Source: CBDEFX01 sp965237635 (lineage in GTDB: Bacteria > Chloroflexota > Dehalococcoidia > Lucifugimonadales > CAUZJF01). From it: a stretch of 64,000 nucleotides of DNA. The stretch is taken from the NCBI GenBank assembly GCA_965237635.1, contig CBDEFX010000002.1, positions 1,426,001-1,490,000 on the forward strand, in the 5' to 3' direction. The notes under the pieces are model-generated. The model saw only the letters and a list, made by a program, of their open reading frames with translations, searched no databases and was not told where the DNA came from. The position numbers and the translations under genes were made by a program. This document shows, one piece after another, positions 35,876 to 43,383 of this stretch (position 1 is the first letter of the stretch; every line of letters starts with the position of its first letter).

Positions 35876-36895
35876 TTGATCGGATTCCTGGGAATCGGTG
35901 GACATGACAGGCTCCGTACCCTGCTGTCTTCCTATGTCGACGGCCAGGTTAGCGACGCCGAACCCCGGCGTGTAGAGACGCACCTGACCGGATGCGACGA
36001 GTGTCGTAAAGACCTCGAAGACCTTAGGGCGACGGTTGGCCTGCTCAAGCGGCTCCCCGAGCTGGAGGTGCCGCGCTCGTTCGTACTTCACAGCGAGCCC
36101 GCCACGGTTCGTGATACCGGGACGTTTGTGTGGACCACGGGTCTCGCTACCTCGATGGCGGCTGTGGCGCTCGTGGCCCTGCTCCTTGGGGACGTACTCG
36201 GTCTTCTAACCCAGGCAGGCCGAATCGACGTGAGAGATGTGAGGGAGCCAACTGGTGTGTTGGCGGCCGCAGCCCCTGCTGCGGCCGTCGCTGCTCCCGC
36301 ATCCGCACCTGCTCCGGCGGCAGCGCCTCTGGCGCCCGACTTACCCGCGTTCGCACTCGAGGCCCCCGCCGCACCAGAGGCTGCCGCTGCCCCTCGTGCC
36401 CCGCTCGCACGTGAGGCCCCGGCACCCGCTCAGCCCGTACCCGAACCCCGGGAGGCTGCGGTAGCCAGTCGGGCCGCCGCTCAGCCTGAGGCTGCTGCTG
36501 CCGCGATTGCTCCGGAGGCGGCACCCGAGGAGCCGGTCCCGGCGCCTCTGACAGCCGCGGCTCCTCCCGAACCTACGCCCGCGCTCGAGGCAGCTGCGCC
36601 CACGGCCGCTGCGGCAGTGGCTCCTGCTGAGGCAGCTGACTTCGCGGCTGCTGACCTAGCCGATGAAGAGCGGCAAGAAAGCGTGACTACCGAGAGTGAG
36701 GCCGCGCCGTCTGTCGCTGCCGCGCCGGAGGTCTTGAGCCTAGAACGGGACGAAGTGTCGATACCTGCCGAGAAGGCAGATGAAGGCGTCCGCGTTCCCT
36801 TATGGCAGCTTGAGGCGACTGCCGGTGCCGTTCTCGGCCTGTTGCTTTTGGCTACGATATGGCTGGCTCGCCGGAGACAGCAATGGCTCGGCTGA
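35876..36895 (+). CDS. Zinc-binding membrane anti-sigma factor with Ala/Pro-rich linker
   Basis: The 339-residue protein starts at TTG 35876 after AAGGGAGTGA. The N-terminal domain carries a zinc anti-sigma motif, H36-x3-C40-x2-C43 (ETHLTGCDEC). A membrane helix is predicted at about 85-107. A long Ala/Pro-rich stretch of roughly 200 residues follows, and a second hydrophobic segment at about 310-330 ends in Arg-rich RRRQQWLG. With two membrane segments the Ala/Pro region would lie outside and the C-terminus inside. It probably holds the adjacent ECF sigma factor inactive until an envelope signal arrives. Confidence 0.88.
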   Translation: MIGFLGIGGHDRLRTLLSSYVDGQVSDAEPRRVETHLTGCDECRKDLEDLRATVGLLKRLPELEVPRSFVLHSEPATVRDTGTFVWTTGLATSMAAVALVALLLGDVLGLLTQAGRIDVRDVREPTGVLAAAAPAAAVAAPASAPAPAAAPLAPDLPAFALEAPAAPEAAAAPRAPLAREAPAPAQPVPEPREAAVASRAAAQPEAAAAAIAPEAAPEEPVPAPLTAAAPPEPTPALEAAAPTAAAAVAPAEAADFAAADLADEERQESVTTESEAAPSVAAAPEVLSLERDEVSIPAEKADEGVRVPLWQLEATAGAVLGLLLLATIWLARRRQQWLG

Positions 36896-36920
36896 ATAAA
36901 CCCTGTTACTTGACTCGGTT

Positions 36921-36948
36921 GGAACCTTTTGGGCACGCACAGCGTCTA
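36921..36948 (+). promoter_or_regulatory. Candidate ECF-sigma promoter
   Basis: GGAACC at 36921-36926 and CGTC at 36943-36946, separated by 16 bases. This is the spacing and sequence pattern of ECF-dependent promoters (GGAAC -35, CGTC -10). It lies 55 bp before the SIMPL-protein ATG and just after the anti-sigma gene. A standard sigma-70 reading of the same region would require a 33-bp spacer and does not fit. Confidence 0.5.
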
Positions 36949-37000
36949 TATATTATGGAGCGGCGAAATCTGAAACGGAATAAGATAAGGAGATACCACG

Positions 37001-37963
37001 ATGAGGTTCAAAGGCGTCTTGGCAATCATAGGTCTTACGACAGTACTGGTCCTGGGGGTGGCGTGCAGCAACGGCGAGGCTGCTACGACGCCGGATACCG
37101 ACTCCGAACCCACTTCGCCGCCGGCTGCCGTGGCTGATCCGACTGACACGCCCGGGCAGACGGAAGAGCCAGTAGTGACGGAGCCTGCGCCCGTTAGTGT
37201 GCCTTCTGCTCCTTCTGAGGGAGTGGTTTCGCCACCCGTCGTGTCGAGGCCGGCTCCCGCGCCCGCGATCGTCTCCCCAGTAAGGGGTGGAGCATCGGTT
37301 TCTCCGCTGCTGCAGTCCGCGAGCTCCCAGTCCGGCATCTGGGTGACGGGCCAGGGCTCGATAGCTCTCGCACCCGACCTGGCCGTGGTCAACATCGGCG
37401 TAGAGACCCGAGCCCAAACGGTCACGGTGGCTCGCGACCAGGCGGCGACCGCCATGGCTGCGATTGTGGACGCGGTTAAGGCCCACGGCTTGACCGACAG
37501 TGACATCCAGACCCGGTCGTTCAACATCTTCCCCAAGTACGACTTCATCGATCGAAGCCAGGTTTTCGTGGGGTACACGGTCAGCAACTCGGTCTCTATC
37601 AAGATCAGGGACCTCGATCAAGTGGGACCGATCATCGACTCCGTGGCCAATGCCGGCGGCGATGCCACCAGGATCAACGGCATCAGCTTCACGGTGGAAG
37701 ACACCCGGCCCTACATGAATGACCTGAGGGGGGCCGCGGTCCAGGACGCCCAGGCCAAGGCCCAGCATTTCGCAGACCTCGCCGGGGTCGCGTTGGGTAA
37801 CCTGGTCTACATCGCCGAGCTCGGCGGTCGTGGCCCGGTCGTGGCCCAGGACTTCGGCGCCCGCGGACTGGCCATCGAGGCGGCTGCAGCGCCGCCCACC
37901 TCCATCAGCGGTGGCGAGCTCGAGCTCAGTCTGAGCGTGCAGGCGGTCTACGACATTCAGTAG
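37001..37963 (+). CDS. SIMPL (DUF541) domain lipoprotein
   Basis: The 320-residue protein starts at ATG 37001 after AAGGAG. A leader ends in the lipobox VLGVAC (Cys22), followed by about 85 Pro/Ser/Thr-rich residues as a surface spacer. The SIMPL/DUF541 domain starts near residue 110: IWVTGQGSIALAPDLAVVNI, then ETRAQTVTVARDQAATAM, TRSFNIFPKY and GYTVSNSVSI, ending LELSLSVQAVY. Proteins of this family are envelope-associated with poorly known function. Position after the sigma/anti-sigma pair and behind an ECF-like promoter suggests it is a target of that sigma factor. Confidence 0.9.
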   Translation: MRFKGVLAIIGLTTVLVLGVACSNGEAATTPDTDSEPTSPPAAVADPTDTPGQTEEPVVTEPAPVSVPSAPSEGVVSPPVVSRPAPAPAIVSPVRGGASVSPLLQSASSQSGIWVTGQGSIALAPDLAVVNIGVETRAQTVTVARDQAATAMAAIVDAVKAHGLTDSDIQTRSFNIFPKYDFIDRSQVFVGYTVSNSVSIKIRDLDQVGPIIDSVANAGGDATRINGISFTVEDTRPYMNDLRGAAVQDAQAKAQHFADLAGVALGNLVYIAELGGRGPVVAQDFGARGLAIEAAAAPPTSISGGELELSLSVQAVYDIQ

Positions 37964-37986
37964 TCGTCCGCAGTAGCAACTGAAAA

Positions 37987-38030
37987 AAACAGGGAGCGCC
38001 CCCAATCTGGCATCGGGGCGCTCCCTGTTT
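37987..38030. terminator. Bidirectional intrinsic terminator
   Basis: A perfect 16-bp stem (AAACAGGGAGCGCCCC, 12-base loop, complement) with an A tract on the left and T tract on the right. It is placed between convergent genes: the SIMPL lipoprotein ending at 37963 and the nuclease gene ending at 38049 on the other strand. Confidence 0.92.
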
Positions 38031-38048
38031 GTCGACTGCTGTGAGGCT

Positions 38049-38875
38049 CTAGAAATCCGTAACCCCCTGTGCTTCCCCGTCCGACTCTACTTCAACGCGG
38101 ACATCGCACTCGGACTGGGCGATAGGGCAGAACCTGCAGTCGTCGACGCTCGGGACTCGACGCGGTGGCTCAGACCCGCTGACCTTTCGGATCAATGCTG
38201 ATAGGTTGGCCGCGAACGAATCGTCGACCGCGCTCGCGGGTATCGGCACTTCGTGGTCAGCGTAGGCAACCCTCCCGTCGAACACCATTCCCTTGTACTG
38301 CTGGAGGGCGAGAGGCACGGCCCACATGTAGATCATGACTTGAGTAGGATCGGACGCTTTTGGCCGGCTCGTCTTGACGTCTATGATGGTCCCGGTCTCC
38401 TGCTTCGTGGCGATAAGGTCCGGCTTCCCCCCAAGGGTCACCCCCGTTTTTTCACTTCGGAGTGTAAACTTGATTCTCTCGTAAAAAGTCTGTGCAGGTC
38501 GAATTAGAACAAACGTACCCACACCTGGGTACAATATACAGTCTCTGTTCCGTATACTACCCCAACATACGGTAGCGCTCAGATGTGCTAAATCGCTGGA
38601 ACTTGCTCAAAACGGGTTTTTACGAGGGGATCAAACTTGTTCTGGCTCTCACTGAACACGTCATAGTTGTCAGCCTCGAGCCGGGGGCGGACCTCGTTCA
38701 GCAGGGCGGTGTGCTTGAGAGTCCATGCCGTGGAGTCGAAATCGTCGGGGACTCTGTCGTACACCTGGTTCTGCGCTCTGAACCATGCTGACCACTCGCA
38801 CGAGCTCTCGCCCACTAGAAGCCTCGTCAGCCACGTGACCCAGATATACGGCGCACCATCCCGTGGTATAGGCAT
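38049..38875 (-). pseudogene. PD-(D/E)XK nuclease-family protein, disrupted by a 160-bp insertion
   Basis: The N-terminal part (38875 down to the insertion) starts at ATG after AGAGG and encodes YIWVTWLTRLLVGES...NYDVFSESQNKF. The C-terminal part encodes TLRSEKTGVTLGGKPDLIAT, TIIDVKTSRP and QVMIYMWA, then a Cys-containing tail CRFCPIAQSEC. GKPDLIA...TIIDVKT is the PD-(D/E)XK nuclease core, as in Cas4/RecB-type nucleases. Removing 38473-38632 and one AAACTTG repeat rejoins NKF to TLRSE and leaves 660 bp, exactly 219 codons plus stop. As it stands the frame breaks inside the insertion, so the gene should be inactive. Confidence 0.88.
38473..38632. mobile_element. 160-bp MITE-like element with terminal inverted repeats
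   Basis: Bounded by imperfect inverted repeats that extend into the flanking repeats (TTGATTCTCTCGTAAAAA and TTGATCCCCTCGTAAAAA) and by a 7-bp direct repeat AAACTTG at 38466-38472 and 38633-38639. It encodes nothing. The internal sequence is more AT-rich than its surroundings. No insertion sequence in the window shares its ends, so the mobilising transposase is unknown. Confidence 0.82.
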
Positions 38876-39085
38876 CGCTGACCTCTTTTCCTAGACTCCG
38901 GCCATTATATCAACGCTGCGGTACTCAGGCGCTCGACAAATGCTGCGGACGAGCCGTCTAGTATCTCTTTCTGAGCGGAGCGAAGAATCTGGGGAGGTGG
39001 GGCACCCGAACGGCAGATTGCGCGGGCTCCGCGCTGACTGCTACAATTCGCCCGATGACAGTCTGCCTCCCTACTGAGGAGAAAA

Positions 39086-39661
39086 ATGGTACTCAGCGAC
39101 CACACGATCAAAGAGGAGCTGGCGAAGGGCAGAATCGTTATCGATCCGCTCGGAGAGGGGTGCATTCAGCCTGCCAGCGTGGACGTTCACCTAGACCACA
39201 AGTTGTTGGTCTTTCGCAACTCGCGACGCCCGTTCATCGATGTCAGGGCAGAGCAAAGCGACCTGACTGATATGGTCGAGATTGAAGAGGAGCCGCCCTT
39301 CATGCTCCACCCGGGCGAATTCGTGCTTGCCAGCACGTTGGAGCATATCGAGCTGCCCGACGACTTGGTCGCTCGACTGGAGGGGAAGAGCTCTCTCGGG
39401 CGCATCGGGCTGCTTATCCACTCGACGGCTGGCTATGTGGACCCGGGGTGGAAGGGGCACCTTACCCTGGAGCTGAGCAACGTCGCGAACCTGCCGGTGA
39501 CCCTCTACTACGGTATGAAGATCGGGCAGATCTCGTATCTGCGTCTTTCCACTCCTGCGGACAACTTGTATGGCTCCGAGGCCCTTGGCAGCAAATACCA
39601 GGGTCAGGCCGAGCCCACCGCCAGCCGGATGTACCGCGATTTCGGCAACAAAAGCCGTTAG
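39086..39661 (+). CDS. dcd: dCTP deaminase
   Basis: The 191-residue protein starts at ATG 39086 after GAGGAGAAAA. It has the dCTP deaminase/dUTPase fold and the active-site stretch LEGKSSLGRIGLLIHSTAG, then YVDPGWKGHLTLELSNVANL with the catalytic Glu in LELSN. The reaction converts dCTP to dUTP (or, in bifunctional members, to dUMP) for thymidylate synthesis. The length (about 190) is in the range of both mono- and bifunctional enzymes, so dUTP hydrolysis is possible but unproven. ribD follows 9 bp downstream, perhaps in one transcript. Confidence 0.95.
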   Translation: MVLSDHTIKEELAKGRIVIDPLGEGCIQPASVDVHLDHKLLVFRNSRRPFIDVRAEQSDLTDMVEIEEEPPFMLHPGEFVLASTLEHIELPDDLVARLEGKSSLGRIGLLIHSTAGYVDPGWKGHLTLELSNVANLPVTLYYGMKIGQISYLRLSTPADNLYGSEALGSKYQGQAEPTASRMYRDFGNKSR

Positions 39662-39670
39662 GCCTGCCCG

Positions 39671-40756
39671 ATGACCCACATGCGCCGCGCTGTGTCTTTG
39701 GCCGGTCGGGCCCTGGGGTCGGTCAGCCCAAACCCTGCCGTGGGCGCGGTCGTCGTCAACGATGGGGTAGTGGTCGGCGAGGGGTGGACACAGCCCCCTG
39801 GGCAGGCCCACGCAGAGGTAGTGGCCGTGCGACAGGCGGGCGAGAAATCCGCCGGAGCGGTCTTGTACACGACACTTGAGCCCTGTAACCACCATGGAAG
39901 GACTCCGCCCTGTACCGACGCGATCATCGACGCCGGTATCGCCGAGGTGCATGCGGCGGTGATCGACCCGAACCCACAGGTTACGGGCGGTGGCCTTGCA
40001 CGCCTTAACGACGCGGGCATAAAGACTGTGGTGGGTGAGGACGATCAAGAAGCTCGTAAGGTCATCGAGGCCTATCTGAAGTTCATTGCCACGGGGCTCC
40101 CCTTCGTTACGGCAAAGTTCGCCATGAGCCTGGACGGCAAGATCGCTACGCGTACCGGCGACTCTAAGTGGATAAGCGGAGAGGATGCCCGGCGATATGA
40201 CCACGGCCTCCGGGCCACTTCGGACGCCATCATGGCCGGAGTCGACACCGTCATCATAGACGATCCCCAGCTGACGGCTCGCGATGAAACCGGTAACCCG
40301 AATGACCGGCAGCCCCTCCGGGTCGTGGTCGACAGTCGAGGGCGGACGCCACCTAAGGCGAGATTGTTATCAGAGCCTGGCAGGACGTTGGTGGCCGTCG
40401 CCGGTCCGGACCCGGCCGACTATGCACGACTGGCTACCGCGCGTGCCGAGGTGGAGTCGGTCGGGGTCGATGAGAATGGGAGGGTCGACCTGACCGAGCT
40501 TCTCCGGCGGCTCGGGCGCGACAGGGACGTCACCAGCCTGCTGGCAGAGGGTGGTGGCACCCTATTAGGCTCGTTGTTTGACCTTGGCCTGGTCGACAAA
40601 GTGGTAGCGTTCGTCACTCCGACGATAATCGGCGGCCGGGCCGCCCCGTCCCCTGTTGCTGGAGTCGGGGTCGAGAGGATCGCGGACGCAATCCGCCTGA
40701 AACGCGTTGAGGTGATGCAGTTCGAGAACGACATGGCGTTCATCGGGTATTGCTAG
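39671..40756 (+). CDS. ribD: Bifunctional riboflavin deaminase/reductase
   Basis: The 361-residue enzyme catalyses the second and third steps of riboflavin synthesis from GTP. The N-terminal deaminase carries the zinc motifs HAEVVAVRQAG and EPCNHHGRTPPCTDAII. The C-terminal reductase starts near residue 150 (PFVTAKFAMSLDGKIATRTG) and includes a dinucleotide-binding GAV-type strand and LLAEGGGTLLGSLFD. The start ATG 39671 lies close to the dcd stop. It heads the order ribD-ribE-ribBA-ribH. No FMN riboswitch was recognised upstream. Confidence 0.96.
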   Translation: MTHMRRAVSLAGRALGSVSPNPAVGAVVVNDGVVVGEGWTQPPGQAHAEVVAVRQAGEKSAGAVLYTTLEPCNHHGRTPPCTDAIIDAGIAEVHAAVIDPNPQVTGGGLARLNDAGIKTVVGEDDQEARKVIEAYLKFIATGLPFVTAKFAMSLDGKIATRTGDSKWISGEDARRYDHGLRATSDAIMAGVDTVIIDDPQLTARDETGNPNDRQPLRVVVDSRGRTPPKARLLSEPGRTLVAVAGPDPADYARLATARAEVESVGVDENGRVDLTELLRRLGRDRDVTSLLAEGGGTLLGSLFDLGLVDKVVAFVTPTIIGGRAAPSPVAGVGVERIADAIRLKRVEVMQFENDMAFIGYC

Positions 40757-40807
40757 TGCAGCACCAGAGAGCTGATTCGGTAACGAATCCGGTGCCCTCC
40801 CAGCACT

Positions 40808-40838
40808 GTAGGGGCAGGTTTCAAACCTGCCCTCCTAC
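40808..40838. repeat. Palindrome (REP-like family) between ribD and ribE
   Basis: GTAGGGGCAGGTTT pairs with AAACCTGCC and CCTAC, with a 2-base irregularity on the right arm. It lies inside the riboflavin cluster and could attenuate or process the transcript between ribD and ribE. Confidence 0.75.
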
Positions 40839-40861
40839 TCGCGATGGACCAGGCGAGGAAA

Positions 40862-41470
40862 ATGTTTACCGGAATCGTTGAGGAGATCGGGGCAGTCGAG
40901 TCTGTTGACCAGAGCGGGCTGTCGATAGCGGCGTCAAAGATCATGGACGACCTCGTGCCCGGCAGCAGCATCAACGTCAATGGTGCCTGCCTGACCGTGA
41001 CTTCTCGTGACGACTCCGGCTTCTCGGTCGACATCGTGCCGGAAACCCTCCGTCGCACCAGTCTCGGCTCTCTTCAGGCTGGCGACCCCGTGAACCTCGA
41101 GCGGCCCGTGCCCGCTGCAGGGCGACTGGACGGCCACATCGTCCAGGGACACGTCGATGGCACGGGTACGGTCGAGTCCGTAACGGCCGAGGGTGACGCG
41201 CTGCTGGTCAGGATAGTCGCTCCCCCGTCCATCATGCGCTACATTGTGGAGAAGGGTTTCATAGCTGTGGACGGGACTAGCCTCACGGTTGTAAACTGTG
41301 ATGAAGAGGCGTTCGTGGTGACCGTCATCCCGTACACGAGGGACAACACCGTCTTGGGGTCGAGAAGCGAGGGTGATTTGGTCAACCTTGAGGTAGACAT
41401 AGTCGCCAAATATGTGGAGCGTCTATCGCCAGGGACGCGAGCCAATGTCGAAGCCGGGGAGGGGTCGTGA
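40862..41470 (+). CDS. ribE: Riboflavin synthase alpha subunit
   Basis: The preferred start is ATG 40862 (behind GCGAGGAAA), giving 202 residues beginning MFTGIVEEIGAVESV, the canonical N-terminus; a frame extends six codons further. Two lumazine-binding repeats are visible, the second starting near residue 95 (LDGHIVQGHVDGTGTVESV). The repeated SIxVNGxCLTV / FIAVDGTSLTV motifs bind the ribityllumazine. It catalyses the dismutation of two lumazine molecules to riboflavin. Its TGA overlaps the ribBA GTG start by four bases, indicating translational coupling. Confidence 0.96.
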   Translation: MFTGIVEEIGAVESVDQSGLSIAASKIMDDLVPGSSINVNGACLTVTSRDDSGFSVDIVPETLRRTSLGSLQAGDPVNLERPVPAAGRLDGHIVQGHVDGTGTVESVTAEGDALLVRIVAPPSIMRYIVEKGFIAVDGTSLTVVNCDEEAFVVTVIPYTRDNTVLGSRSEGDLVNLEVDIVAKYVERLSPGTRANVEAGEGS

Positions 41471-42714
41471 ACTACGAGGTGGAAGATATGTCGCAGATTT
41501 CTGTCGAACAGGCCATAGATGACATCAAGGCCGGTAAGCTTGTCCTCATCGTTGACGACGAGGACCGGGAGAATGAGGGCGATGTGATCGTCGCCGCTGA
41601 GAAGGTCACGCCCGAGGCCATCAATTTTATGGCCACGCACGCTCGTGGCCTGGTCTGCGTACCGATGATGGCCCAGCGCCTTCACGAGCTCAATCTACCC
41701 ATCATGGTGCGGGAAAACACCTCTCACCTGGGCACGGGTTTTACGGTTTCGGTCGATGTCTTGGAAGGCACGACGACGGGCACGTCCGCTTTCGACCGTG
41801 CCACCACGGTTGGGGCTTTGATCGACCCCGAGACCAAGCCTGACGATCTGGGCCGTCCGGGGCACATATTCCCCCTCCGGTACACCGAGGGAGGCGTACT
41901 CGTGAGGGCAGGGCACACGGAAGCCACCGTTGACCTCGTCCGTATGGCAGGGCTTTATCCGGCCGGGGTATTGTGCGAGATCATGGCCGAGGATGGCTCG
42001 ATGGCCCGCATGCCGGACCTGAGAAACTTCTCTCGGCAGCACGGGATCGGCATCGTGGCCGTCGCCGACATTATCACGTACCGTCTCGGCCACGAGAAGC
42101 TGGTCGAACGCGTGGCCAAGGCCCGCATGCCCACCACTCATGGAGAGTTCACAGCCGTCTCGTACCGAAGTGTGGTCGACAAGGATGAGCACGTGGCGCT
42201 GGTCATGTCAGACATATCGCCCGACGAGCCCACGTTGGTCAGGGTCCATAGTGAGTGTCTGACCAGCGACGTCTTCGGCAGCGTGCGGTGCGACTGCGGC
42301 GAGCAGCTGGACCTCGCGTTGGGGGCCATAGCACGTGAAAGTAAAGGAGTGTTCCTTTATATGCGCCAGGAGGGCAGGGGGATCGGAATTCACAACAAGC
42401 TTAAGGCGTACGACCTTCAGGACCATGGCCTCGATACCGTTGAGGCCAACATTCATCTCGGGTTCGCGCCTGACATCCGCCACTATGGCGTCGGTGCCCA
42501 GATCCTCGCGGACCTGGGGGTTGGCAAGATGCGGCTGCTCACCAACAACCCGAGGAAGGTCGTCGGCCTGGACAGTTTCGGCCTGCAGCTCGTGGAGCAG
42601 GTGCCGATCGTCGCCGAGCCGAATGAAGAGAACATCCGCTACCTGGAGACGAAACGCACGAGAATGGGCCACACCCTTGACTTCGTCGATTCAGCGGCCG
42701 AGGGCGGTGAGTGA
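41467..42714 (+). CDS. ribBA: Bifunctional DHBP synthase / GTP cyclohydrolase II
   Basis: The 415-residue protein starts at GTG 41467, overlapping the ribE stop; an ATG eight codons later is an alternative. Residues about 8-205 form 3,4-dihydroxy-2-butanone 4-phosphate synthase (LIVDDEDRENEGDVIVAAE, HARGLVCVPM, GHTEATVDL). Residues about 210-405 form GTP cyclohydrolase II with the zinc ligands SECLTSDVFGSVRCDCGEQL and the RQEGRGIGIHNKLKAY loop. It provides both starting compounds of riboflavin synthesis. ribH begins within its stop codon. Confidence 0.97.
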   Translation: MNYEVEDMSQISVEQAIDDIKAGKLVLIVDDEDRENEGDVIVAAEKVTPEAINFMATHARGLVCVPMMAQRLHELNLPIMVRENTSHLGTGFTVSVDVLEGTTTGTSAFDRATTVGALIDPETKPDDLGRPGHIFPLRYTEGGVLVRAGHTEATVDLVRMAGLYPAGVLCEIMAEDGSMARMPDLRNFSRQHGIGIVAVADIITYRLGHEKLVERVAKARMPTTHGEFTAVSYRSVVDKDEHVALVMSDISPDEPTLVRVHSECLTSDVFGSVRCDCGEQLDLALGAIARESKGVFLYMRQEGRGIGIHNKLKAYDLQDHGLDTVEANIHLGFAPDIRHYGVGAQILADLGVGKMRLLTNNPRKVVGLDSFGLQLVEQVPIVAEPNEENIRYLETKRTRMGHTLDFVDSAAEGGE

Positions 42715-43256
42715 CGGCTGAGCTCGAGGGCAGCCTCGACGGCGAAGGACTCAAGATCGGGATCGTCGTCGCCCGATTTAACAAGTTCATTACCTCCCGG
42801 CTCCTGGATGGGGCAAAGGCGGCGCTGGCACAGCATGGGGTCCGAGAGCGGGACCTGACGGTCGCCTGGGTGCCGGGCTCCTTCGAGATCCCTGTCGTCG
42901 CCAAGAAGATGGCCGGGTCTCGCCGCCACGACGCCGTTATCTGCTTGGGCGCGGTGATCAAGGGAGAGACCGACCACTACCAACACATCGCGAGCGCGGC
43001 GGCTAGAGGCATCGCGGACGCGGGGCGTGAATCAGGCGTGCCCGTGATCTTCGGGGTGCTCACCACCGATACCGTCCAGCAGGCTGTCGACAGGGCAGGC
43101 GGTGAGAAGGGCGAATTCCTGGACGTGCCCCGCGAGGCGAGTAAGCCTCACGGCAACGTCAAGAACGCTGGGGTTACGCACGGCAACGCCGGCTATAGCG
43201 CTGCCGGCGCCGCCATCGAGACCGCGAACCTCCTGCGCGACCTTGACTCAATCTAA
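42711..43256 (+). CDS. ribH: 6,7-dimethyl-8-ribityllumazine synthase with an unusual insertion
   Basis: The 181-residue enzyme starts at GTG 42711, overlapping the ribBA stop. It has the family motifs ARFNKFITSRLLDGA, VPGSFEIP and the catalytic His89 in GETDHYQHI. Between AVDRAG and the HGNAGY motif there is an extra stretch of about 24 residues (131-154) absent from typical family members. The usual GNKG also reads GNAG here, replacing a normally conserved Lys. Length is therefore above the common 150-160 residues. The enzyme condenses the pyrimidine and butanone intermediates. Whether the insertion is tolerated or regulatory is unknown. Confidence 0.94.
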   Translation: MTAELEGSLDGEGLKIGIVVARFNKFITSRLLDGAKAALAQHGVRERDLTVAWVPGSFEIPVVAKKMAGSRRHDAVICLGAVIKGETDHYQHIASAAARGIADAGRESGVPVIFGVLTTDTVQQAVDRAGGEKGEFLDVPREASKPHGNVKNAGVTHGNAGYSAAGAAIETANLLRDLDSI

Positions 43257-43294
43257 TCCACTTCCTCACTTTGCCCACGAGGTCGCCTCCGACT

Positions 43295-43360
43295 GTCTCC
43301 CTGAGCGGAGCGAAGGGCCTGGGGAGGGGTGGTCCCTATCTAGCTGCCGCCCCAGATGCC
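43295..43360. repeat. Partial dispersed intergenic repeat
   Basis: GTCTCCCTGAGCGGAGCGAA, GGGCCTGGGGAGGGG and CCGCCCCAGATGCC correspond to the inner arms of the roughly 120-bp family. It sits between ribH and the following lipoprotein gene and may have displaced the latter's native upstream region. A similar short stretch lies at 38970-39000. Confidence 0.6.
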
Positions 43361-43383
43361 ACCTAAGCCTTGTCCCTATCCTA

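Noticed and set aside
36910..36954. TTGACT and TATATT as a sigma-70 promoter for the SIMPL gene
   Set aside because: The spacing between the two boxes is about 33 bases, far from the usual 17. The ECF-type pair at 36921-36946 fits better.
36953..38005. Long open frame antisense to the SIMPL lipoprotein gene (about 350 codons)
   Set aside because: It covers the complement of a well-supported gene in a GC-rich region and has no recognisable domain or ribosome binding site, so it is a shadow.
39662..40861. FMN riboswitch upstream of or inside the riboflavin cluster
   Set aside because: No conserved RFN-element sequence blocks were recognised before ribD or ribE; the ribD leader is only 9 bp after dcd.
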